This document shows positions 51,008-59,170 of a stretch of 64,000 nt of DNA, one piece after another. The notes under the pieces are model-generated. The model was not told the DNA's origin and ran no database searches. It was given only the letters and a program-made list of their open reading frames with translations. This DNA comes from an uncultured Prevotella sp. GTDB taxonomy: Bacteria > Bacteroidota > Bacteroidia > Bacteroidales > Bacteroidaceae. Made by a program: the position numbers and the translations under genes. The stretch is taken from assembly GCA_902800365.1 (NCBI GenBank), contig CADCEF010000008.1:58992-122991 (forward strand), read 5' to 3'. Each line of letters opens with the position of its first letter. The stretch's first letter is position 1.

Positions 51008-54000
51008 TTACTTAACCATTATCTTCTGGTTTCCAATAATGTACAATCCCTTTGGCAAACTATTCATAACCTCACTACGGTTACCCTTCTTAAGTAGTAT
51101 GCCGTTAATAGAGTAAACCTTAATTTCATCACTCTCCTGCTTGTCCATAACGTCGAGTATGCCAGTAGCTCCATCAACTCCGCCAAACAGACTTGATACA
51201 CTGATGGTGCGAGTGCCAGCACTGCGGCTTGCATGATAGCTATAAACCTCGAATGGGCGGATAGTGCGATAGTTGTTTACAAACACACTTCCCTCAGGAT
51301 ATCCATCAAAGTCGTCGCCAACATTCAGCGCATAGAAGCCTTCCATCTTTGGCAAGCTGTTATAAACACCACCAACACCTATCGAGCCATCGCTGAGATG
51401 TATCATTACTGGAGTAGATACAGGAACAACGACATCCTTGGCAGAGAACGTTACCTTACCAGCCTGATTGTAAGTGGCAGGATAAGTTATGTTGTTAGGC
51501 ATACTGATGATGTAAGGCTTGTTGGCCTCAATATCTGTAGCAATAGCCATACCATCCTCAGTCATCTGATGCAGCCAGAAGTGGAACTCGCTGGCATCGT
51601 TGCGGAACGGAGCGATAGTACCATGATCATCGTGAGTATACGCCTGAACTGTGAATGGCAGACAGATACCCTCCCAACCACGACTTACGTCCTTCTGGGT
51701 GGTCTGCTTAAACTCGCGCGTGTAGCTGATGCTCTCAGCAGTAAACTCCTGTGGAGCGTAGAAGTTGTTGATGATAGAGTCGGTATCAACCAGCACAATG
51801 CTCTTTGCCTTACCATCTACAACAACGTTTTCAACACCCTCTGGAGCCATCGATGCCTCATTAACAAATATCAGCATATTAGGATTATCAAAGCCCTCAA
51901 GGTCGCTCTTGGTAAGAGGCTCGGTGCTGTTCCAAACGATTGCAGCAATATCCTTTGTAACCTCATCACGACCGCCAACCATTTCAAGTGCGGTAGCCAT
52001 AGTGTTGGCGCCACCAACGGTAAGAGTTAGATTCTCGTAAGTTGCCTCACTCGATTCTTTCTTCCACTCTTCTTCTATTTCAGCAACAACATGCTTGAGT
52101 TTCATTATCTCGTCCTCAATCTTATCACGATCCCACTCAAGACGATGTCCTTCATATTCATCACGCACATATGCTAACTCTACATATACATCATCTATCA
52201 TCTTAGTGATGTTTTCTGATGGCTTGCTCTGTAGTATTTCACTCAGCACCTTATCGCAAATGTACGTAGTCTCAATAAGCTCCTGCCATTCGGTATAGTA
52301 ATAAACCATCGATGCAATCTCCGAGTCAAGCATTCCCTCCTTTGTTGCCTTAGCATTAATCTTGATATCGCCAACAAACATCGGAGCTGTATACTGTGCC
52401 CACTCATCAACAAAGGTACTGTCAATCTCGGCCGACTGATACCAGATAAGTGCATCCTCGGTTGTGCAACTAATTACCAGACTATCGCCATTGAACGAGA
52501 ATGTAGGCGTAGCCACCTGCTCGTCTGGCGTCATCTGCTCCTCAATCTTCTTGCAAGCCTCCATGATAGCTTGTATGAAGTACTCAGCCTCGCGGCTGCT
52601 TACCTCGGCACGCATCTGGTACATGTGGTCGCCTTCGTTCAGAGCCCATCTCAGCTCTTCAACCAGCGACTGCTCAACCTTTGGATTGTCAGTTGCCTTA
52701 TCAGCGATATCAACACCATATCTGATGACTTCATAAAGCTCGTACCACAACTTGTATGCATAGATAAAGGTGGTGTCTTTAGAGTTCTCCATACCCTCCT
52801 TAGCGGCCATCATCTTTATAACAACGTTGTCTGTGATTTGAATTGGCTTAGTGTAAAGAGTGCTGCTTGTGTTTACCTCCAGAGCGTTGGCGATGCTGTC
52901 GGCCTGGCTCTCGTCGTCCCAAGTTTCCATAGCATAATATATGCTTGCATCAGCAGTCTTAGTCGAAAGCGCCAGCAGGTTGTCCTGGAGCTCCCAAGTT
53001 GGAGTTGCTACCTGCTCCTTCTTCTCCTTGCCCTTGTCGGCAATATCTGTGAAATATCCTGGTTTGCCGGCTATATCGATGTTGGCATACGATGGATCAG
53101 TATGGTTCTCATCATACGTTGTTCCATTGCCACCAACAAGGGCTGTGCATTCGCCAAACATATAATCGCCGTTGGTTACGCTAGCTACCGACCACTTGTC
53201 GCTAACATAGATAGTTGTAAGCGAATAGCAGTTGGCAAACATATAACTCATGTCGGTAACATTTGATGTGTCGAAGCTGCTTAAATCCAGCGTTTGGAGA
53301 CTACTGTTCATAAAGAACATGTTAGACATGGTGGTTACCTTCGATGTGTTGAAGTGGCTCAGGTCTAACGACTCTAATGATGAACATTCCATAAACATAA
53401 TGTCCATATCGGTAACCTCCGATGTATTAAGATATTCCAAACCGCTAATGGTCTTAAGTTCCATGCAATTTGCAAACCATCCCTTTGTGCTCTTGATGGT
53501 ATCGCAAGCAGCAAACGACTGGTCGAAGATGACAGAATGAAGTGTTCTTCGAGCTTGGATAAGATCGGGCGATTCTGCCAGCTCGTTGATACCTACTACT
53601 ACCCCCTCCTCTGCATGCGATGTTTTCTTATCATCGTAGTACATAGTCAGGTAAGCATCGTTCTCACTCTCATATTTCAATACAGCATACGCCTCTGTTA
53701 CGGCAGGTTCTAAATATGGTTCACTTCCTGCTGCAGTGAAGTAGCCTGGATTGTCCGAACCTCCGTCAATATGGGCATAACTTGCATCAGTGTGACTTGC
53801 ATCATATTTAGTTCCTGCTCCACCAACAAGGGCTTCGCAATCGCCAAACATGTAATCACTGTTGGTCACGTTGGCAATAGACCACTTTTCGCCAACATAG
53901 ATAGTGACAAGAGAAGAACAATCGGTAAACATACGTTCCATAGTTGATACATTCTCTGTAGAGAATTGACTGAGATCCAGGCTTGTCAAGCTCTTGCACC

Positions 54001-55441
54001 CATGGAACATGAAAGTCATGTCAGTTACACGACTCGTGTTGAAACCGCTCAAATCGACATTTTCCAGTTTCTCACAATCCTTGAACATCAGCCACATATC
54101 AGTAACATTATCTGTCTTAAAGTCTGGCCCCAAAATAAGGGTTTGTAGATTACTACATTCGCGGAACATTTCACGCATATTTACTACATTTCCTGTCTTG
54201 AAATTACTTAAGTCAAGACTACTACAGTTAACGGCGGTAAACATGCTAGACATATTAGTTACATTGTCTGTTTCAAAACCACTTACATCAAGACTTGTCA
54301 AACTTACGCAAGCATCAAACATACCTGACATATTTGTGACATGACTTGTCTTAAGATTCTGAATTCCTGAGATGGATGACAAATTGCGGCATTCCATGAA
54401 CCAATATTCGGTACTTGTCAATGTCTCGCAGTTTGCAAACGAATCGTCAAAAACAACAGAGGTTATTGATGAGCGATAATCATTCCATCCCAACTCTCCA
54501 CTAATGCTTAAACCATTTCTTGCTGCTTTCTGGTCGTCATAGTAGAATGTAAGAATAGTATTGTCTTCGCTCAATACGGCATAAGGCTCTGCATCTCCAC
54601 TAGTTTCTTTGGCTGTAAAGTAGCCAGGATTTAATTCTCCTCCGTCAATATGGGCATATTCATAGCCACAATTGCTTGCATCATATTTTGTTCCTGCACC
54701 CCCAATAAGAGATTTGCTCAAATAAAACATATCAAATCCATAAGCATAATCTATTTTTTCTGTACTCCATCTATTTCCAGCGTAAATAGTAGTTAATGCA
54801 GAACAGCTACCAAACATATTATTCATATCTGTAACATTTTCTGTATTAAAACTACTAACGTCAATGGTTGTCAAACTTTGACAATTATAGAACATCATCT
54901 TCATATAAACAACATTGTCTGTTCTAAATTCTCCTAAATTAATAGATTTGAGACTATTGCAATCGTAGAATAACCCTACCATATTCTCTACGTTATATGT
55001 ATTAAGTCCACTCAAATCGAGACTCGTCAAACTTGAACAGCCACTAAACATCGCACCCAAATCTGTTACATTTTCAGTTTTTAGATTGCTAATTCCTATT
55101 ATTTCGGTCAAATTACGACATTCATAAAACCAAAAAGCTGTACTACTTAATGCAGTAAAGTTGGTAAACGACTCATCAAAACAAACTTTTTTTATACTTT
55201 CAGCATATTCATGCCAATCAGGAAATTCTGATGGGTATTTTCTTGTTCCGCTAAATGGGCCTACCCCCATACCTCCACGAGCTTCTTTTTGCTCGTCGTA
55301 ATAGAATGTGAGAGTAGTATTGTCTTCATTTAATACTGCATAGGGCTGTTTTTCTCCATCACCAGCGGTGTCTTGCGCTAAGGCTGATGTTGGCATCAGC
55401 GTGCCAAGCAGCACTATTATTGTGAATATAAACTTCTTCAT
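51008..55441 (-). CDS. Giant BspA-like repeat protein with type IX secretion sorting domain
   Basis: This 1477-residue surface protein begins with a signal peptide (cut after ALAQ). Three related modules follow (about residues 30-285, 286-575 and 585-815). Each opens with YAVL...LTFYYD, continues with 23-26-residue DUF285/BspA repeats (VTNMSGMF, LTSLDVSGF, DNVTDM) and closes with GTKYDAS...YAHIDGG...PGYFT. Next come two chitobiase-C-like/Fn3-like units (VATPTWELQDNLLALST, VATPTFSFNGDSLVIS) and a large beta-rich region. The last ~45 residues (VYSINGILLKKG...LPKGLYIIGNQKIMVK) are a type A T9SS sorting domain. Such proteins often act as adhesins. It is the third gene of the surface operon. Confidence 0.92.
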   Translation of the reverse strand: MKKFIFTIIVLLGTLMPTSALAQDTAGDGEKQPYAVLNEDNTTLTFYYDEQKEARGGMGVGPFSGTRKYPSEFPDWHEYAESIKKVCFDESFTNFTALSSTAFWFYECRNLTEIIGISNLKTENVTDLGAMFSGCSSLTSLDLSGLNTYNVENMVGLFYDCNSLKSINLGEFRTDNVVYMKMMFYNCQSLTTIDVSSFNTENVTDMNNMFGSCSALTTIYAGNRWSTEKIDYAYGFDMFYLSKSLIGGAGTKYDASNCGYEYAHIDGGELNPGYFTAKETSGDAEPYAVLSEDNTILTFYYDDQKAARNGLSISGELGWNDYRSSITSVVFDDSFANCETLTSTEYWFMECRNLSSISGIQNLKTSHVTNMSGMFDACVSLTSLDVSGFETDNVTNMSSMFTAVNCSSLDLSNFKTGNVVNMREMFRECSNLQTLILGPDFKTDNVTDMWLMFKDCEKLENVDLSGFNTSRVTDMTFMFHGCKSLTSLDLSQFSTENVSTMERMFTDCSSLVTIYVGEKWSIANVTNSDYMFGDCEALVGGAGTKYDASHTDASYAHIDGGSDNPGYFTAAGSEPYLEPAVTEAYAVLKYESENDAYLTMYYDDKKTSHAEEGVVVGINELAESPDLIQARRTLHSVIFDQSFAACDTIKSTKGWFANCMELKTISGLEYLNTSEVTDMDIMFMECSSLESLDLSHFNTSKVTTMSNMFFMNSSLQTLDLSSFDTSNVTDMSYMFANCYSLTTIYVSDKWSVASVTNGDYMFGECTALVGGNGTTYDENHTDPSYANIDIAGKPGYFTDIADKGKEKKEQVATPTWELQDNLLALSTKTADASIYYAMETWDDESQADSIANALEVNTSSTLYTKPIQITDNVVIKMMAAKEGMENSKDTTFIYAYKLWYELYEVIRYGVDIADKATDNPKVEQSLVEELRWALNEGDHMYQMRAEVSSREAEYFIQAIMEACKKIEEQMTPDEQVATPTFSFNGDSLVISCTTEDALIWYQSAEIDSTFVDEWAQYTAPMFVGDIKINAKATKEGMLDSEIASMVYYYTEWQELIETTYICDKVLSEILQSKPSENITKMIDDVYVELAYVRDEYEGHRLEWDRDKIEDEIMKLKHVVAEIEEEWKKESSEATYENLTLTVGGANTMATALEMVGGRDEVTKDIAAIVWNSTEPLTKSDLEGFDNPNMLIFVNEASMAPEGVENVVVDGKAKSIVLVDTDSIINNFYAPQEFTAESISYTREFKQTTQKDVSRGWEGICLPFTVQAYTHDDHGTIAPFRNDASEFHFWLHQMTEDGMAIATDIEANKPYIISMPNNITYPATYNQAGKVTFSAKDVVVPVSTPVMIHLSDGSIGVGGVYNSLPKMEGFYALNVGDDFDGYPEGSVFVNNYRTIRPFEVYSYHASRSAGTRTISVSSLFGGVDGATGILDVMDKQESDEIKVYSINGILLKKGNRSEVMNSLPKGLYIIGNQKIMVK

Positions 55442-55453
55442 AGCCTTCGGGAT

Positions 55454-56446
55454 TTAACGTGAAAGTATTGGATCGGGGTTGTCGTTCTCGCCAGGGGTTT
55501 CTACTACCTCGGCGGCCGACTGCTGAATGAATACATCGGCCTGCTGGGGGTTCTGGCTGCCTGCTACAACAATCAGCACCGTTATGCGGTCGCGTTCTGT
55601 CTCTGAGTAGGCATCGCAGGTTACCTTAATCTCGCCATTGCCTACACCTGAGGCAGGCTCGATATGCAACCAGTCTTGTTGCGATGTAGGGATAAATGCT
55701 CGCCAAGCGGCATTGCTGGTTACCTTAACGGTCTGTGTGCCGCCCTCTGGTGTAAATACAGGCAGCTCAACTGGAGTAACACTCAGTTCGATGTTGGTCT
55801 TACCAACCTGCTTAACCTCAATCTCTGTACTACCCGAGCCATATTGAATGGTGAAGATAGCCGAGCGGTCGGCATCCGTCTGGATTTCGTCTACCGTAAT
55901 ATCAACTGGCGTAGAACCTGCAGAACCAGAGTTGGCGCTTAGGTGAATCCAGTCGACACCCGATGGCATGACGATGTTCCAATTGGTATTACTGCTGATG
56001 GTAAGCAGCTGCGAAGCCGACGGAATAGCGTCAAACTGGTAGAGGCTCTTTGTAACGGTCATGCCTGGATCAGAACTGGTCTGACGCACGGAAATCTTCT
56101 GCTGCAGTCCGCCATCCGATGTAAGCGTGATGGTAGCTGTGCGATCGCTTAGCGTAGAGTTCTGGTCGGTAGTGATGATAAGCGTTCCATTGCCGTTGCC
56201 CTTCAGCGGCTGAACCGACAGCTTCGAGCCAAAGTCGCCGCCTTCGTATGTCACCGTCCAGGCGCAATCGGCTGTAATGGGCACCTCTTTCGATTCCTCG
56301 TTGGCTCGGATTTCGATGTTGCCACCTTCAACCTTCAGAATCTCCTTGGCAGGTTTGGCCTGAGTCTCATCATCGCTCTTACAGCCTGTGAGTCCTGCCA
56401 CCAGCGGCAGTGAGGCCAGTATTGTAATGAATATCTTTGTTTTCAT
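55454..56446 (-). CDS. BACON-domain lipoprotein
   Basis: The 330-residue lipoprotein (lipobox GLTGC, Cys ~22) is built of three tandem BACON-like Ig domains of ~90 residues, each with the pattern ISSNTNWNIVMPSGVDWIHLSANSGSAG or ITADCAWTVTYEGGDFGSKLSV and a closing I.V.Q..S. BACON domains occur in Bacteroidota surface proteins and have been proposed to bind carbohydrate or mucin. The start at 56446 (MKTKIFITIL) is preferred over 56458. It lies between the PEGA/barrel gene (nine to 21 bases) and the giant repeat gene (12 bases) in one operon. Confidence 0.88.
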   Translation of the reverse strand: MKTKIFITILASLPLVAGLTGCKSDDETQAKPAKEILKVEGGNIEIRANEESKEVPITADCAWTVTYEGGDFGSKLSVQPLKGNGNGTLIITTDQNSTLSDRTATITLTSDGGLQQKISVRQTSSDPGMTVTKSLYQFDAIPSASQLLTISSNTNWNIVMPSGVDWIHLSANSGSAGSTPVDITVDEIQTDADRSAIFTIQYGSGSTEIEVKQVGKTNIELSVTPVELPVFTPEGGTQTVKVTSNAAWRAFIPTSQQDWLHIEPASGVGNGEIKVTCDAYSETERDRITVLIVVAGSQNPQQADVFIQQSAAEVVETPGENDNPDPILSR

Positions 56447-56467
56447 ATCTTTCTGCATTTAGTGGTT

Positions 56468-58012
56468 TTAGAATGAGAAGTTAAAGATAGCTCCGATGCT
56501 AACCATGAAGCCTCCGGCAGAGATGTTGCTGGCATCAGAGATGCGCTTAAAGTTGTCATCCTTGCTCACGCCGATAGAAAGCTCAGGTGCTGCAAACACG
56601 TAGAATCGCTCTATTGGGGCAAACAGCAGCTTGGCTCCAACTGATACACAGCTGGCCGAGGCTCCGTCGCCATAGAGGTTAGTGCCATCTGTAACCTTTC
56701 CCGATAGACGCTCAGCCTGGAATCCCAGCTGTGGCACAATACCCAAGCGCTCGGTAAGTTCAATCTGGTAGCCCAGCTTAGCAGCGAAGGTAGACCGCTT
56801 ATAGGTAGCACTGCTCAGATATGTATCGTTGCCATCGGTGCTGTACCATCTCACGGGGTCGCTCGAACCCAGTCCGAAGGTGTAGCTCAGCTGCAGGTCG
56901 ATGTTCTTGTAAGTAGCACCAGCCAGAGCGGTTATTCCGCCTAATGAACGCATGGTGTAGCCAGCTCCGAAGTAGAATGAGTTTGGCTTTATGTAGCGTA
57001 CCTTTTCGAGCGATACGGTATCCGTTGTGGTAATGTTGTGCTTAACGGTATACTCGCGTGTGGTGCCTACATAGCCCTTGCGGCTCAATGCAATCTGATA
57101 TGTACCAACGGGCAGTGTGGGCACATCAGTCAGGTTGATCGGGTCTGTACCGTTCAGCAAGGCATTGGCATTGCGAGGGCGGGTGTAGATGTTCAGCCTA
57201 CCAGTGTGCTGTGCAGGAGGAGCAGCCTGAATCTGATTGCGTTTCTGCGGCACAACGGTAAAGTTTGTCTTCACAGGGTCGCAATCGGCCTTGCGCGTCT
57301 CAACGGTGTATGCACCCTCGCGCAGCTGTGTCTGCCACGAACCAGTGCCCACCTGATGGTCGTTAAACCAGATGTCGGCATTGTTCTCAACATTAACTAC
57401 AACCTCGCCATAGTGGTCGCTCATGTTGCGCATCTGTATGTTTGCCACCTTTGTGCCCTTCTCGTCGGTAGTAGCAACAATAATGGTATCCTTACCCTCG
57501 TAGATGCCGTTCTGAGTCATCACAGCGTGGCGTCCGTAAGTAAGATACTTATTATAGATAGGTGACTGTCCCAGATATTCTCCATCAACGGTTACATCAC
57601 TTTTTGCTTGCGATGTGGTGATGGTTACATAGCGACCTGTACCTATATCGAGAAGCATCTCGTAGGTGCGTCCGCCCTGTATTGATACCGGATAGTAGTA
57701 GTCGCGCAGAACTCCAAACACTTGGTGTGTGATAGTTAGTTTCTGTGCGCGTGGTGGAACGTAAAGCCATATCTCGGCAGCTTTCTCCTCAGTTCCAACA
57801 ATTCCCAATGAACCGCCATTGAACAAGAATCCCCTCTCAGGAGTAACAATCTTGATCAGTGCGGCCTTGTCGCCATTCTGGTCACGTTTCTCAGTACCTC
57901 GGGTGTTAGCGGTCAAGTCGGTTTCAAGCAACCTGAACCCCAGCACACTGATACCGTCGGCCCATACTGACTGCGACACAGCAATCAATGCTAGTAGTAA
58001 CAGTTTCTTCAT
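56468..58012 (-). CDS. PEGA-domain outer-membrane barrel protein
   Basis: The 514-residue protein has a signal peptide (cut after VWA), PEGA-type segments (SDVTVDGEYLGQSPIYNKYLTYGRHAV; ADIWFNDHQVGTGSWQTQLREGAYTVE; ANALLNGTDPINLTDVPTLPVGTYQI) and a C-terminal barrel-like part (from ~345) with alternating aromatic strands, ending in FNFSF as outer-membrane proteins do. PEGA domains are thought to contact surface-layer or cell-wall components. It is the first gene of the three-gene surface operon and follows a perfect promoter (58055-58086). Confidence 0.85.
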   Translation of the reverse strand: MKKLLLLALIAVSQSVWADGISVLGFRLLETDLTANTRGTEKRDQNGDKAALIKIVTPERGFLFNGGSLGIVGTEEKAAEIWLYVPPRAQKLTITHQVFGVLRDYYYPVSIQGGRTYEMLLDIGTGRYVTITTSQAKSDVTVDGEYLGQSPIYNKYLTYGRHAVMTQNGIYEGKDTIIVATTDEKGTKVANIQMRNMSDHYGEVVVNVENNADIWFNDHQVGTGSWQTQLREGAYTVETRKADCDPVKTNFTVVPQKRNQIQAAPPAQHTGRLNIYTRPRNANALLNGTDPINLTDVPTLPVGTYQIALSRKGYVGTTREYTVKHNITTTDTVSLEKVRYIKPNSFYFGAGYTMRSLGGITALAGATYKNIDLQLSYTFGLGSSDPVRWYSTDGNDTYLSSATYKRSTFAAKLGYQIELTERLGIVPQLGFQAERLSGKVTDGTNLYGDGASASCVSVGAKLLFAPIERFYVFAAPELSIGVSKDDNFKRISDASNISAGGFMVSIGAIFNFSF

Positions 58013-58054
58013 TTCGTTTTTGTTTAGTAGGTTAATAAATCAAAATGTTTGGGA

Positions 58055-58086
58055 CAAATATAAGAAAAATAATAATTAGTTCCAAA
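58055..58086 (-). promoter_or_regulatory. Promoter of the surface-protein operon
   Basis: On the minus strand TTTG (58083-58086), 20 bases, TATATTTG (58055-58062): full consensus match, 42 bases before the ATG at 58012. Confidence 0.85.
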
Positions 58087-58133
58087 TTTTTAATAGAAAA
58101 ATTGAGCATTATTTTGGAATAATTGAGTAAAAT

Positions 58134-58161
58134 AATGTGCCGAGCGATTACTCGACACATT
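58134..58161 (-). terminator. Hairpin after the 131-residue gene
   Basis: AATGTGCCGAG / CTCGACACATT with one mismatch and a 6-nt loop, followed in the minus direction by ATTATTTTAC. Confidence 0.6.
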
Positions 58162-58164
58162 ACT

Positions 58165-58185
58165 GATTCCCGTTTTCCCTGTTTC
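58165..58185 (+). repeat. Dispersed 21-nt repeat, copy 1
   Basis: A 21-base sequence beginning GATTCCCG and ending CCCTGTTTC. It is identical at 58802-58822 and occurs as an exact inverse at 59102-59122. Confidence 0.8.
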
Positions 58186-58199
58186 CCTGTTTCTCGGGG

Positions 58200-58595
58200 T
58201 TAAAGATTTACTACTTTCTTTTCGTAGTTGTCGCGCTTCAGACGAACGATGACACCTTCCTTTATCAAGCTGTCAATCTGTTTGCCAGCGGCGTCGGCAT
58301 TTGCAAGACCAAAGGTTTCGGCAAACTTCTGACGTAAGAAATTCTCGGGCAGCATCTTAAAACACTGGGCAAAGCGCGATGTATGACAAGTGTAATTTGC
58401 AGCCTTGTCGCGAGCCTGATTATCGTAGTAGTTGTAGGCCAAACCACCATAGAAGTGATGCTGACAACGATACTGAATCTCCATTACTAAGCGACAGAAA
58501 CGCTCATCTATTTCATCTGTCTCGTATGTACCATTCTGCTCGCGCTCATCCCAGTGACGCATGTCGATAAAGGGCTTTGGTGTTATATTATTCAT
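58200..58595 (-). CDS. 131-residue MRHW-motif protein of unknown function
   Basis: I do not recognise a named family. The N-terminal ~75 residues (PFIDMRHWDEREQNG, TDEIDERFCRLV, QYRCQHHFYGGLAYNYYDNQAR) are clearly related to the truncated copy at 24875-25174. The C-terminal ~55 residues (LPENFLRQKFAETFG ... QIDSLIKEGVIVRLKRDNYEKK) look like a winged-helix DNA-binding fold, which would fit a regulator or a replication accessory; this is inference. It has its own promoter (58616-58623) and sits alone in repeat-rich DNA. Confidence 0.75.
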   Translation of the reverse strand: MNNITPKPFIDMRHWDEREQNGTYETDEIDERFCRLVMEIQYRCQHHFYGGLAYNYYDNQARDKAANYTCHTSRFAQCFKMLPENFLRQKFAETFGLANADAAGKQIDSLIKEGVIVRLKRDNYEKKVVNL

Positions 58596-58615
58596 TGTTA
58601 TCCAAAATTTTTATG

Positions 58616-58623
58616 CAAAGGTA
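58616..58623 (-). promoter_or_regulatory. Promoter -7 element for the 131-residue gene
   Basis: CAAAGGTA reads TACCTTTG on the minus strand, 20 bases upstream of the ATG at 58595. Confidence 0.65.
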
Positions 58624-58801
58624 CTATTTTTCTGCCACTTAATCGGCATTTGCATAGAAAAAATATGGAGAAACAGGGAAACGTGGATTCGGGTGGGTTC
58701 TGAACTTGGGGTAAGTAAGATATATGATAATAAGATTAAAATTAATAATCGTATCATTTATCTATTTATCAACTTTCCCCGTTCAAAACTAAAACCACCC
58801 C

Positions 58802-58822
58802 GATTCCCGTTTTCCCTGTTTC
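58802..58822 (+). repeat. Dispersed 21-nt repeat, copy 2
   Basis: Identical to 58165-58185 and preceded by CCACCCC, as its inverse partner at 58670-58690 is followed by GGGTGG. Confidence 0.8.
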
Positions 58823-59002
58823 TACGTTTCTCCCTTTTTCGAAAATCACCAGAACCCACTTCACAGGCTATGAAACGTAATATCTTGAGACAAGAAACGT
58901 AATTTCGTGCCCCATGAAGTAGTAGCTATAAAATATGTGTAAAGATACTTTATGATGGCTGTTGATGTGCCCCCGCGCCGCCATTAATAGAAAAATTATT
59001 TC

Positions 59003-59034
59003 CCACGTGAGGTAGCAATTTTTCCCTCACGTGG
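59003..59034. repeat. Palindrome around CACGTG
   Basis: The arms CCACGTGAGG (59003-59012) and CCTCACGTGG (59025-59034) enclose a 12-base loop. The segment ACGTG(AG)GTAGCAATTT is also repeated directly within it, with GTAGCAA at 59012 and 59034. Confidence 0.7.
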
Positions 59035-59101
59035 TAGCAAATTTCTCCATTCGTAGTTATATATTCGTAGCTTATGGTATTGTAAACTATTTTTACATAA
59101 G

Positions 59102-59122
59102 GAAACAGGGAAAACGGGAATC
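59102..59122 (-). repeat. Dispersed 21-nt repeat, inverted copy
   Basis: Exact reverse complement of the copies at 58165-58185 and 58802-58822. Confidence 0.8.
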
Positions 59123-59138
59123 GGATGGGTAATAATAA

Positions 59139-59166
59139 AAGGTGTCGAGAATCAACTCGGCACCTT
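59139..59166. terminator. Hairpin terminator downstream of the thioredoxin-fold gene
   Basis: The stem AAGGTGTCGAG / CTCGGCACCTT with a 6-nt loop is followed by TTATTATT in the minus direction and GTTTTTATTT in the plus direction. It resembles the hairpin at 58134-58161. Confidence 0.75.
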
Positions 59167-59170
59167 GTTT

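Larger units (their letters stand above)
58624..59138. other. Repeat-rich intergenic region
   Basis: About 515 bases without a convincing gene. It holds two further exact copies of a 21-nt repeat (58802-58822; inverse at 59102-59122) and a looser inverse copy (58670-58690), GTGGGTTCTG / CCAGAACCCAC inverted pieces (~58693 and ~58849), the 15-nt motif TTCGTGCCCCATGAA (58904-58918) shared with the 25.5-kb locus, and the palindrome at 59003-59034. Confidence 0.65.

Noticed and set aside
58561-58902. A 113-codon + strand frame in the repeat-rich region
   Set aside because: It begins inside the 131-residue gene's N-terminus on the other strand and runs through the repeats, with no domain-like sequence.
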